Assembly (NCBI GenBank): GCA_031421935.1
Contig: JANOPQ010000058.1
Location: forward strand, 1 to 37,299
Direction: 5' to 3'
Length of the DNA stretch: 37,299 nucleotides
Source of the DNA: JAJTFW01 sp031421935
GTDB lineage: Bacteria; Bacteroidota; Bacteroidia; AKYH767-A; OLB10
The position numbers were made by a program, and so were the translations under genes. The first letter of the stretch is position 1. The number at the start of each line of letters is the position of its first letter. Shown piece by piece: positions 16,207 to 24,831 of this stretch. The notes beneath the pieces are model-generated. The model was not told where the DNA came from. It saw only the letters and a program-made list of their open reading frames with translations, and searched no databases.

Positions 16207-17217
16207 ATGCACAAAAAGCACTTTCAATTCATAAAAAAACTGCGAATTGCTGCCATTATGATTCTTGGCACAATTGCCTTTGGGGTGATTGGCTTTATGG
16301 TCATCGAAGGCTACACATTCAGTGAAGCATTTTATACTACCATAATTATACTTTCGACGGTAGGACTTGGTGTGGTGAAAACACTTTCCAATGCGGGAAG
16401 ATGGTTTGTTTCCGTTCTCATCATTATCAGCATAGGAATATTCGCATACGGCATAGCACAGATCACTTCCTACATCATGGAAGGAGAAGTACAACGTTAT
16501 TTAAAATTAAAAAAAATCTTAAAAATGATCGGTAAAATTCAGGGACATGTAATCGTTTGTGGCTATGGGAGAAATGGCAAGCAGGCATGTAAACAATTAA
16601 GATCCCACAACCAAAATTTTGTGGTTATTGAAAATTCCGATAAAGGAATTGAAGATTTAAGAGAAGATGATGAATTCCTATTTATACATGGTGACGCTAC
16701 TCGAGATGAAATATTGATTGAAGCAGGCATAGGAAAAGCGTGTGCTATCATCACTACTTTACCCAGTGATGCCGCTAATGTTTTTGTAGTATTAACTGCA
16801 AGAGAACTGAGAAGTGACATTAAAATCATTAGTCGTGCTTCTGAATCATCATCAGAAGGAAAATTAAGAAGGGCTGGAGCTGATAATGTAATCATGCCTG
16901 ATAAGATTGGGGGATCACACATGGCTACTTTAGTAACGAGACCAGATGTACTTGAATTTATTGATCATATTACAGGGATGGTAAACATTCGATTGGAAGA
17001 AATCATGATCAACAAACTAAAAGAAATATACAAAGGAAAAACGATTCGGGAATTGGAAGTACGTAATCGTACTGGAGCCAATATCATTGGATTTAAGACC
17101 AGCGAAGGCGAGTACATTATTAATCCAAGTCCTGACACAATCATGAAACCTGATTCGAAATTATTCGTATTAGGTACTAGCGAAGAGGTGGAAGAACTTA
17201 CGAAAGTTCTTTTTTAA
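16207..17217 (+). CDS. Two-TM potassium-channel-like protein with TrkA-N (RCK) domain
   Basis: The product is 336 aa. It has TM1 (~13-33), a pore helix with filter (AFYTTIIILSTVGLGVV, 41-57), TM2 (~67-89), then a cytosolic RCK/TrkA-N Rossmann domain starting VIVCGYGRNGKQ (GxGxxG 119-124), and a TrkA-C domain at the C-terminus (~250-336). Architecture and length match bacterial MthK/Kch-like channels. The filter reads T-V-G-L-G-V rather than the canonical T-V-G-Y-G-D: Leu54 replaces the aromatic residue and a Val replaces the acidic one. Selectivity may therefore differ. A box TAACTTCG ends 4 nt before the ATG, hinting at a very short or absent 5' UTR. The RmlD-like gene follows after 21 nt. 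Confidence 0.88.
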   Translation: MHKKHFQFIKKLRIAAIMILGTIAFGVIGFMVIEGYTFSEAFYTTIIILSTVGLGVVKTLSNAGRWFVSVLIIISIGIFAYGIAQITSYIMEGEVQRYLKLKKILKMIGKIQGHVIVCGYGRNGKQACKQLRSHNQNFVVIENSDKGIEDLREDDEFLFIHGDATRDEILIEAGIGKACAIITTLPSDAANVFVVLTARELRSDIKIISRASESSSEGKLRRAGADNVIMPDKIGGSHMATLVTRPDVLEFIDHITGMVNIRLEEIMINKLKEIYKGKTIRELEVRNRTGANIIGFKTSEGEYIINPSPDTIMKPDSKLFVLGTSEEVEELTKVLF

Positions 17218-17238
17218 ACTTCCAGTTAATCTATCAGA

Positions 17239-18150
17239 ATGAAAATTCTTATTACAGGTTCTAATGGTTTGCTCGGGCAAAAGCTAATATATGCTTTAAC
17301 AAACCGCGCCAACATTTCCATTATTGCTATTGCAAGAGGAGAGAACAGAATAACTAAGAAAAATGGTTATCACTTTGAGTCTTGTGATTTAAGTGATCAA
17401 TCAACCATTACAGGAATAATCAAAAAGCATCAACCGGATTGTATTATTCATACCGCTGCGATGACCAACGTGGATGCTTGCGAATTAGATCCTATTTCTT
17501 GTCGAAAATACAATGTAGATGCCGTCCACTATTTAGTGAATGCTTGTAAAGAATTCAAAACCCACTTTATTAATATTAGTACTGATTTTGTTTTTGATGG
17601 AACAGCGGGACCATACACCGAGGAAGCCGAAGTAAATCCATTAAGTGTTTATGCACATACAAAAATGGATGGTGAAAAAATAGTGATGGAAAGCGGTTTA
17701 CCATGGACGATATTACGCACCATGATTATTTATGGCGTTACTGATGATAAGCAAAGGTCGAACATCGTTTTATGGACAAAGAAATCATTAGAAGAAGGAC
17801 AATCCATCAACGTCATCAATGATCAATTTAGAGGACCGACATTAGCAGAAGATTTAGCAGACGCATGTATAGTTGCTGCAACAAATAAGACACAAGGATT
17901 ATTTCATGTATCGGGAAAAGAAGTAATTTCCATTTTAGAAATTGCAGAGCGCGTTGCCCACTTTTTCGATCTAGATAAAAAATTCATTCAGCCTATTACA
18001 ACAGCGTCACTTAAGCAACCCGCACTTCGACCATTAAAAACAGGTTTTATTATTGAGAAGGCAGAGCGCGAATTAAATTTTCGTCCTCGTAGTTTAGAAG
18101 AAGGATTAAAAGTAGTATCAGAGCAGTTGCTAAAACGACAAGAGGCTTAG
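17239..18150 (+). CDS. SDR family reductase, RmlD-like (dTDP-4-dehydrorhamnose reductase type)
   Basis: This 303-aa extended SDR has the NAD(P) loop ITGSNGLLGQKL at 5-16, HTAAMTNVDACE (71-82), the catalytic region INISTDFVFDG with Thr115, and the Tyr138/Lys142 pair in SVYAHTKMDGE. Segments ILRTMIIYG and INDQFRGPTLAEDLADA are typical of the RmlD substrate-binding family, which reduces dTDP-4-dehydrorhamnose to dTDP-rhamnose. No rmlA, rmlB or rmlC is nearby, so the true substrate is uncertain and it may be a general sugar-nucleotide reductase. It is 21 nt downstream of the channel gene and converges on the outer-membrane protein gene, with a 6-nt gap between stops. Confidence 0.8.
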   Translation: MKILITGSNGLLGQKLIYALTNRANISIIAIARGENRITKKNGYHFESCDLSDQSTITGIIKKHQPDCIIHTAAMTNVDACELDPISCRKYNVDAVHYLVNACKEFKTHFINISTDFVFDGTAGPYTEEAEVNPLSVYAHTKMDGEKIVMESGLPWTILRTMIIYGVTDDKQRSNIVLWTKKSLEEGQSINVINDQFRGPTLAEDLADACIVAATNKTQGLFHVSGKEVISILEIAERVAHFFDLDKKFIQPITTASLKQPALRPLKTGFIIEKAERELNFRPRSLEEGLKVVSEQLLKRQEA

Positions 18151-18156
18151 ATCACT

Positions 18157-18972
18157 TTATTTAGTACCCGTACTAATTCCAATATTTATTCCTGCTTCCA
18201 CCATGGCGGATGTTTTCTTGAACGTTGATAAAACAGCACCGTATTCTGGAGTTTGAAGAGCACCTTTATATTCAATTCCGATATCTCTCTTTTTCATAGT
18301 ATAATAGCGCGTTCCTGCACCTGCATAAAACTCCAGACTCAAATTCCCTAACTTATAATATCCTCCATAAATAAACACCAAATTCAATTGGCGTTCCATC
18401 TCGTCGAACTCAACGTTTGGGTTATAGATTAACTCATTGGTTGGAAGTACCCCGTCTGCCTTCCAATTATAACGTCTATACTCAAAACGACACCCTATGA
18501 AACTGGACATAATTGAAGCAGCCGAAGTGAAATTAACTCTTGGCATCAATGAAATATAAGTACCTGTTCTTACAGTTCTAAAATCATAATCGTAAAAAAA
18601 TTCTTCCAAGTCCTTTCGATTTGTTCCTTGCCAATAAGGAGAATTAAATGTGCTCAAGAAATATCCGTTATTATCACCTGATCCAGTTGCTGCTTCAAAC
18701 AAAATATTTTTTCGGGTAATCCCTAAACCCAATTCCAAACAAGCAATTGGAGTAACATCGGCTTGAACATACAATCCAATTTTACCCGACAGCGCATCAA
18801 GTAATCCATACTTAAAAGTAGCATTTACAGCCCACGAAGGAACTGCATCGCTCACTGGGACAACAGAAGTTACTCCACCAACACCGGTAGTCGGGTACAC
18901 AGGTTGCACTTGCCCGAAAGCATTACATGTAGTGAGCAACAGAATAAAAAAGAAATTAAATAATCGATTCAT
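18157..18972 (-). CDS. Outer-membrane beta-barrel-like protein, unknown function
   Basis: The product is 271 aa. The N-terminus is a cleavable signal peptide (MNRLFNFFFILLLTTCNAFG, cleavage likely before QVQPV). The mature protein alternates hydrophobic and polar residues in beta-strand-sized blocks, with many aromatic girdle residues (RFEYRRYNWKADG, LVFIYGGYYKLGNLSLEFYAG). It ends in a strand-like segment, SAMVEAGINIGISTGTK. This suggests an OmpW/OMP_b-brl-type porin or structural barrel, but I do not recognise a named family. It lies downstream of the secDF terminator on the same strand. A TATTTTCG box at 19014-19021 is a possible promoter. Confidence 0.65.
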   Translation of the reverse strand: MNRLFNFFFILLLTTCNAFGQVQPVYPTTGVGGVTSVVPVSDAVPSWAVNATFKYGLLDALSGKIGLYVQADVTPIACLELGLGITRKNILFEAATGSGDNNGYFLSTFNSPYWQGTNRKDLEEFFYDYDFRTVRTGTYISLMPRVNFTSAASIMSSFIGCRFEYRRYNWKADGVLPTNELIYNPNVEFDEMERQLNLVFIYGGYYKLGNLSLEFYAGAGTRYYTMKKRDIGIEYKGALQTPEYGAVLSTFKKTSAMVEAGINIGISTGTK

Positions 18973-19098
18973 AGTAATTGATATTGCAGGTTGTCAAATT
19001 TTAAAATCATAAGCGAAAATACAAAGGTTTTAGTGTAGACATATAGATAAAATTCTGAACAATCGCTTTTTAGTATTAAAATGACATACAACAAGAAT

Positions 19099-19126
19099 AA
19101 AAAAAGGGGCACAAGGCCCCTTTTTT
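19099..19126 (-). terminator. Rho-independent terminator after secDF
   Basis: GGGGC (19106-19110) pairs with GCCCC (19116-19120) across the loop ACAAG. The stem is extended by A 19100-19105 pairing with T 19121-19126. It is 21 nt past the secDF stop. The flanking A and T runs make it usable in both directions. Confidence 0.85.
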
Positions 19127-19146
19127 AAAACTATATCAAATAATGA

Positions 19147-22100
19147 TTACTTCTTATCCTTCTTATCAAAGTCGATTACAATAGGAGAAGCGATACACAA
19201 AGAACTGTATGTACCTACTAAAATACCGATTAACAATGCGAAGATAAATCCACGAATCACATCACCACCAAAAATGAAGATCGCAAGTAATACGAAGAAA
19301 GTAGCTAATGATGTATTCATTGTTCTGCTCAACGTAGAATTCAATGCATTATTAATAACTATTTTCTTATCGGTGTTCGGGTGAATTCCTAAATATTCTC
19401 GAATCCTATCAAAAACCACAACTGTATCCGTCATGGAATATCCCATAACCGTTAACAAGGCTGCGATAAAGTCTTGATTGATTTCAAGAGTGAAAGGAAG
19501 AATTCCGTTAAAGATGGAGAAGATGGAAAGAATCAATAATACGTCATGCAACAAAGCTACCGTAGCACCCAAACCATATTGCCATTTTTTGAATCGTACC
19601 AGGATGTATAAAAACATCAAAGCACATCCAAAGATAATAGCAAAAAACGCGGAAGACTTAATGTCATCAGCCACAGTTGGTCCTACTTTCTGAGAATTAA
19701 TAATTTTTGTTTCTTGGAATTTAGCTTGATCAATACCTGCAAACTGACCTTTCACGCCTTCATATAAAGCTTTCGTTACAGCTGCTTGTGCTTCAGCAGT
19801 ATTTTCCTCAATCAAATAATCGGTGGTGATTTTGTAGCGATTATCTGTACCGAAAGTTTTTACATCAGGAGCTTCTCCAAATGGAACAGCTAATGATTCT
19901 CGAATGGTTTGTGTAGAGGTAGCGTTGTCGAACTGAACAACAAACGTACGACCTCCGTCGAAATCCACACCGAAATTAAATCCTTTCAGACCGATTGAAA
20001 CAATTCCGGCAGCGATTACAATTCCTGAGATGATATAATACTTCTTACGATTCTCTACGAATGGAAGATTAATATTTTTATAAGGGTCCTTCGTTGCATT
20101 TGTCCAGAAAGGAATATCCTTATTCTTATCCAACAAATATTCAAACATCAAGCGGCTAATGAATATAGCAGAGAATAATGAACAAAGGATACCAATAATC
20201 AAGGTGGTTGCGAAACCTTGAACAGGTCCACTACCAAAAGAATAAAGGATAATACCTAATAATAACGTAGTCACATTGGAGTCGATGATCGAAGAGAACG
20301 CATGCTTATAACCATCAGAAATTGCCAAACGCAAACCTTTTCCTAAACGCAATTCTTCACGTACTCTTTCAAATATAAGGATGTTTGCATCTACCGAAAG
20401 AGCTATGATCAACACGATACCTGCGATACCAGGAAGCGTGAGAACTGCACCCAAAGAAGCGAGTACACCCATAATAAAAAACATATTAACGACGAGCGTA
20501 ATATCTGCAACAATACCTGCCTTGCTGTAATAGAAGGCCATAAAGAAGAATACAATACACAATGCAACTAAAAAGGAAAGTAATCCATTTTGAATAGCTT
20601 CCGCTCCTAAAGATGGACCCACTACGGCTTCTTCCACGATACGTGCGGGAGCAGGAAGTTTACCAGCCTTTAAAATATTTGCTAAATCTTTTGCTTCATT
20701 AATTTCAAAATTTCCAGTGATGCTTGAGCTACCTCCTGCGATTTCACCTTGCACATTCGGAAAACTGTATACATAATCATCAAGTACAATTGCTATTGAC
20801 TTTCCTACATTTTCACCAGTAAGACGCTTCCAAACTTTAGCTCCATCAGGATTCATTCTCATACTAATTTCAGGCTTGCTATTGAATTGACCGAAATCCT
20901 GACGAGCATCTGAAATAGCAGCACCATCTAAAGGTGCTTTTCCATCACGACCTGCACTCTTAATACCAATTAACTCTAAAGATTGAGTTTCAGCAGAACG
21001 CGGTTTAACGGTCCATAATAAACGTAAATTTTTTGGCAAAGCTGCTTTAACGTCATCGCGTTCTAAAATACGATTCACTTTAGCGGTATCCTTAATCAAA
21101 GAATAACCGATAACACATTGCTTATCTACGATATTCTTTTCTTCTTGCGTACGAACTTGTCCATCTGAAGGGAACAACACAGCGAACAATGGGTTTTCAC
21201 GAGCAAATTCTTCAAATGTTTTACCACCCGCAGTGTCTTTTGCAGCGGTAGAATCTTTACCCATTTTATCAACCAAAGAAACTTTAGATGTATCCACAGA
21301 AGTATCTTTTGTTGAATCAACAAGAGGAGTACTCGCTGTTGCAGTTGAATCCATAACAGAAGTTAAACTTCCCAATAAAGAATCCTTTTTACTTTCATTC
21401 GCCAACATGGTATTCACAGCAACTAATCCTGGGGCTACTTCACCGAACGTGTAAGTTTCCCAGAATTCCAACTTCGCGGTTCCTTGAAGGAGTTTACGTA
21501 CACGATCTGGCTCCTTTACGCCTGGTAATTCCACTAAGATTCGTCCAGAACCTAATTGTTGAATATTGGGTTGAGATACACCAAATTTATCGATACGAGT
21601 ACGTAGAATATTAAATGAACGGCTGATAGCAGCATCAGACTCCTCTTTTAATACTTTAAGTACTTGCTCATTGGTTGAGTTAAACTTGATCTTATCCTGA
21701 TTCTCAATATTCGCAAATACCGCGGCAAGGCTAGCATTTGGATCAACTTCAGTAAAAGCTTGTCCGAATAGCGTTACAAAATCTTTGTTGCTATTACGTT
21801 GCAATTCCGAAGCACGATCAATCGCTTTTTTAAAGGTAGGATCTTCAACATTTTGACCAGCCATTGAACGAACGAGATCCATAACGGATACTTCCAACGT
21901 TACGTTCATTCCACCTTTCAAGTCAAGACCCAGATTGATTTCTCTTTCTTTACACTCACGATAGGTATAATCCTTTACTCCGATGTTGTAAACACCTTTA
22001 GGACCAATTGAATCGAGATATTCTTTCTCTTTTATAGGATCGTTATTCGCATACTCTCTTGCATCAGCCTCCACCCCACGTGTAACTAGGGTAAATGAGA

Positions 22101-22164
22101 GTTGATAGAGGCAAACTAAAGCCAAAACGATGGCAAATAGTTTAATAGCACCTTTACTTTGCAT
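19147..22164 (-). CDS. secDF: Protein translocase SecDF (fused SecD-SecF)
   Basis: This 1005-aa fusion of SecD and SecF is an RND-type proton-driven motor that pulls preproteins through SecYEG. The SecD half has TM1 (~7-26), the LGLDLKGGMNVTLEV motif (~78-92), the periplasmic P1 region and a TM bundle (GLLSFLVALCIVFFFMAFYY through ILIFERVREELRLGKG). The SecF half starts after YKNINLPFVENRKKYY, with FGVDFDGGRTFVVQF and TM segments ending SLCIASPIVIDFDKKDKK. A Ser/Thr/Asp/Lys-rich low-complexity insert (~256-315) in the P1 region is common in Bacteroidota versions. Its own promoter lies just upstream and a strong terminator follows. Confidence 0.97.
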   Translation of the reverse strand: MQSKGAIKLFAIVLALVCLYQLSFTLVTRGVEADAREYANNDPIKEKEYLDSIGPKGVYNIGVKDYTYRECKEREINLGLDLKGGMNVTLEVSVMDLVRSMAGQNVEDPTFKKAIDRASELQRNSNKDFVTLFGQAFTEVDPNASLAAVFANIENQDKIKFNSTNEQVLKVLKEESDAAISRSFNILRTRIDKFGVSQPNIQQLGSGRILVELPGVKEPDRVRKLLQGTAKLEFWETYTFGEVAPGLVAVNTMLANESKKDSLLGSLTSVMDSTATASTPLVDSTKDTSVDTSKVSLVDKMGKDSTAAKDTAGGKTFEEFARENPLFAVLFPSDGQVRTQEEKNIVDKQCVIGYSLIKDTAKVNRILERDDVKAALPKNLRLLWTVKPRSAETQSLELIGIKSAGRDGKAPLDGAAISDARQDFGQFNSKPEISMRMNPDGAKVWKRLTGENVGKSIAIVLDDYVYSFPNVQGEIAGGSSSITGNFEINEAKDLANILKAGKLPAPARIVEEAVVGPSLGAEAIQNGLLSFLVALCIVFFFMAFYYSKAGIVADITLVVNMFFIMGVLASLGAVLTLPGIAGIVLIIALSVDANILIFERVREELRLGKGLRLAISDGYKHAFSSIIDSNVTTLLLGIILYSFGSGPVQGFATTLIIGILCSLFSAIFISRLMFEYLLDKNKDIPFWTNATKDPYKNINLPFVENRKKYYIISGIVIAAGIVSIGLKGFNFGVDFDGGRTFVVQFDNATSTQTIRESLAVPFGEAPDVKTFGTDNRYKITTDYLIEENTAEAQAAVTKALYEGVKGQFAGIDQAKFQETKIINSQKVGPTVADDIKSSAFFAIIFGCALMFLYILVRFKKWQYGLGATVALLHDVLLILSIFSIFNGILPFTLEINQDFIAALLTVMGYSMTDTVVVFDRIREYLGIHPNTDKKIVINNALNSTLSRTMNTSLATFFVLLAIFIFGGDVIRGFIFALLIGILVGTYSSLCIASPIVIDFDKKDKK

Positions 22165-22193
22165 TGATAGATTATATTAATTTATAGAGCGGG

Positions 22194-22224
22194 CAAATAT
22201 AGCAGATGCGTGCATACGAAACAA
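22194..22224 (-). promoter_or_regulatory. Promoter of secDF (-33 TTG, -7 TATATTTG)
   Basis: On the minus strand, TTG (22222-22224) is followed by 20 nt and then TATATTTG (22194-22201), a full match to the Bacteroidota consensus. The ATG is 30 nt beyond the box, giving a short 5' UTR. Confidence 0.75.
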
Positions 22225-22582
22225 TTTATAAAAGGATTTAAAATAGAGATAGCATTGACACATCTCATTAAAGATCAAATTTTTATCAGACCCCTATTTA
22301 AAGTATTTGGCAAAAGAGTTCGAAATCTTTCAATCTACAAGCATTTCCACACTTGAGGAACCTCAATAGTTCTGTTTAGGTAAATGCAAAATTGACTAGA
22401 ATTTTGAGCTTTTCAAACCCTTTCAATACCGCGGTCGATTAGTGATTTTATTTAGAAATCATGCGGCAGTTGAAATTCTTAAATTGAATTATGAAATGCG
22501 AAACTTTGTTAATCAACCAATTAACATTAAAAAGCGTAACCAATAAAAAGAATTCAGCTAGAGAAGAATTACCTTCGCGTTT
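22225..22582. other. Non-coding region between secDF and glycosyltransferase genes
   Basis: This divergent intergenic stretch is AT-rich. I see no ORF, tRNA, strong hairpin or repeat in it. Near the right end TACCTTCG (22570-22577) resembles a -7 box and lies only 5 nt before the GTG start of the first glycosyltransferase gene. Confidence 0.55.
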
Positions 22583-23713
22583 GTGGCTGATAGAATAATT
22601 ATAAGTGTAACATCCGATCTAGTAACTGATCAAAGGGTGCAGAGAGCCGCAGGAACTTTAAAAGAGGCTGGATATCAAGTGATGCTGGTTGGGCGAGTTC
22701 TTGCAGATTCAATTGAAATGAAAGGAAAGCGGTTTCGCGTAACACGTTTCAAATTATGGTTTAACAAAGGACCTTTATTCTACTTAAACTACAATTTACG
22801 TTTGTTTTGGTATCTCTTATGGAATCAAGCCGACATCCTACTAAGTAATGATTTAGACACTTTACCTGCTAATTTTATAATTTCAAAAATCAAAGGAATA
22901 CCGCTTGTTTATGATAGTCATGAATATTTTACTGGTGTACCAGAACTCACCCAGCGTCCAAAAGTTCAAGCAATATGGAAAAGAATTGAATCGTTTATAC
23001 TCCCTAAAATCAAATACGCTTACACCGTAAATTCAAGTATCGCTCAGTTATATGAGGATGAATACAAAGTAAAACTCAAGGTGATTCGAAACATGCCGGA
23101 AGTAAAATTTCAAATTCGGACCGACCTCGACATTATCAAAAGAGAATTACGATTACCGAATGACAAGTCCATCATCATTTTACAAGGAGCCGGAATAAAT
23201 ATTCAACGAGGAGCAGAAGAAGCAGTTCAAGCGATGCAATACGTTGAGAATGCTGTATTGCTTATTGTTGGCGGCGGAGATGTAATTCCATCTTTAAAAT
23301 TAATGGTAGTAGAGTTACAACTAAACGAAAAAGTAAAATTCGAACCTAAAAAATCTCCTTCCGAACTTTTGCTTTATACACTTTGTGCTGACTTAGGATT
23401 AAGTCTAGACAAAAACACAAATCTTAATTATAGATTTAGTCTACCCAACAAAATCTTCGATTACATACAGGCGGGTGTACCCATCTTAGCCAGTGATTTG
23501 CCTGAAGTAAAGAAAATAATTGAAGGATATAACATCGGTTGTATAAGTCCAGACCACAATGTAAAAAACCTTGCTGCGTTGATGAACAAAATGATTGACA
23601 ACAAAGAGATGCGTCTTACTTGGCAAAAGAATTTGAAAGCAGCTTCACAAGAATTGAATTGGGATCATGAAAAAAGTAAACTTCTAAGCATTTTTTCTTC
23701 CATTGAAAAATAA
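22583..23713 (+). CDS. Glycosyltransferase (GT4-like, GT-B fold)
   Basis: The product is 376 aa. It starts at GTG 22583 with RIIISVTSDLVTDQRVQRAA, the N-terminal motif of a Bacteroidota glycosyltransferase group (donor side unknown). The middle has SNDLDTLPANFI and LVYDSHEYFTGVPEL. The C-terminal Rossmann half has IIILQGAGINIQRGAEEAVQ (220s region), VLLIVGGGDVIPSLK and the nucleotide-sugar-binding FSLPNKIFDYIQAGVPILAS, with Glu in the following LPEVKKII. There is no signal peptide, so it is cytosolic or peripheral. It overlaps the next glycosyltransferase by 11 nt. A role in surface polysaccharide or glycoprotein synthesis is an inference; no wzx, wzy or priming transferase is nearby. Confidence 0.85.
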   Translation: MADRIIISVTSDLVTDQRVQRAAGTLKEAGYQVMLVGRVLADSIEMKGKRFRVTRFKLWFNKGPLFYLNYNLRLFWYLLWNQADILLSNDLDTLPANFIISKIKGIPLVYDSHEYFTGVPELTQRPKVQAIWKRIESFILPKIKYAYTVNSSIAQLYEDEYKVKLKVIRNMPEVKFQIRTDLDIIKRELRLPNDKSIIILQGAGINIQRGAEEAVQAMQYVENAVLLIVGGGDVIPSLKLMVVELQLNEKVKFEPKKSPSELLLYTLCADLGLSLDKNTNLNYRFSLPNKIFDYIQAGVPILASDLPEVKKIIEGYNIGCISPDHNVKNLAALMNKMIDNKEMRLTWQKNLKAASQELNWDHEKSKLLSIFSSIEK

Positions 23714-24827
23714 ACAACTTCATATCATTTCATTTGATGTGCCGTTACCAGCAAATTACGGGGGCGTGATTGATGTTTACAACAAAATCAAACATTTACA
23801 TCGGCTCGGAATAGAAATCATTTTACATTGCTTTACCTATGGCAGAAAAGAAAATAAAGAATTAAATGATTTTTGCAAAGTGGTACATTATTACCCAAGA
23901 AGCACTTCTCTAAAAAAAATATTTAGTCTTGAACCTTTCATTGTAACAAGTCGAAATCATCCCGACTTACTTCAACGGTTGTTAGAAGACCATCATCCTA
24001 TTTTATTTGAGGGACTACACACGACACATTTACTTTCCCATCCTTTATTGAAAGATCGAGTAAAAGTTGTGCGTGCTCATAATATCGAACATGAATATTA
24101 TCGCTATCTATACAAAGCAGAAAAAAGCTTTTTAAAAAAAATGTTTTTTCTTTCTGAATCTATAAAACTTAAATACTACGAAAAGAAAATAAAAAACGCT
24201 CACTACATTGGAGCTATTTCCTCCGCGGATAATAATTATTTTCAGAATAAATGGGGAAACTCTTTCCTACTTCCTCCCTTTCATCACCATGACCAAGTAA
24301 AATCGAACACCGGTAATGGAAACTACAGTTTATACCATGGAAACTTGGCTGTTGCTGAAAATGAAAAAGCGGCAGTATGGTTAGTTGAAAATATTTCTAC
24401 ACTTCTAAATCATCCATTGATCATTGCTGGGAGTCGATGCAGCACACTACTACGGAAGAAGATTAATCAATCCTCAAAAATTACTCTTGTTGAAAATCCA
24501 TCGGATAAAAAAATGGAAAAATTAATTTCTGATGCTCAAGTGCACTTGCTCCCCAGTTTTCAAGAGAGTGGTGTAAAACTCAAATTGCTACATGCTTTAT
24601 TCTCTGGGCGATTTGTCTTAGCCAATTCGATGATGGTAAGCGGAACTTCATTAGATATCGCATGTACCCTAGCAAACGACATTCCTGATTTTGCACAGAA
24701 AGCGAATTCACTATTTGCATTACCATTTTCCAATGATGAAATAGATAAACGCAAAAAAATACTTTCAGAAAACTACGACAATGTCTCCAATGCTAAAATG
24801 CTAATGGATCAGATATTCAACTCCTAA
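23703..24827 (+). CDS. Glycosyltransferase family protein
   Basis: The product is 374 aa. Its start is a TTG at 23703 inside the end of the preceding gene, which places the conserved HIISFDVPLPANYGGVIDVY at residues ~7-26; no in-frame ATG is available nearby. The PLPANYGGVID glycine loop is the acceptor-side element of GT-B transferases. VVRAHNIEHEYYRYLYK is typical of this Bacteroidota group, and LLPSFQESGVKLKLLHALFS gives the donor-binding Glu region. The 11-nt overlap implies translational coupling with the GT4-like gene, so both probably act on the same glycan. It converges on the ftsE-like gene with 4 nt between stops. Confidence 0.83.
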   Translation: MKNKQLHIISFDVPLPANYGGVIDVYNKIKHLHRLGIEIILHCFTYGRKENKELNDFCKVVHYYPRSTSLKKIFSLEPFIVTSRNHPDLLQRLLEDHHPILFEGLHTTHLLSHPLLKDRVKVVRAHNIEHEYYRYLYKAEKSFLKKMFFLSESIKLKYYEKKIKNAHYIGAISSADNNYFQNKWGNSFLLPPFHHHDQVKSNTGNGNYSLYHGNLAVAENEKAAVWLVENISTLLNHPLIIAGSRCSTLLRKKINQSSKITLVENPSDKKMEKLISDAQVHLLPSFQESGVKLKLLHALFSGRFVLANSMMVSGTSLDIACTLANDIPDFAQKANSLFALPFSNDEIDKRKKILSENYDNVSNAKMLMDQIFNS

Positions 24828-24831
24828 CTTT

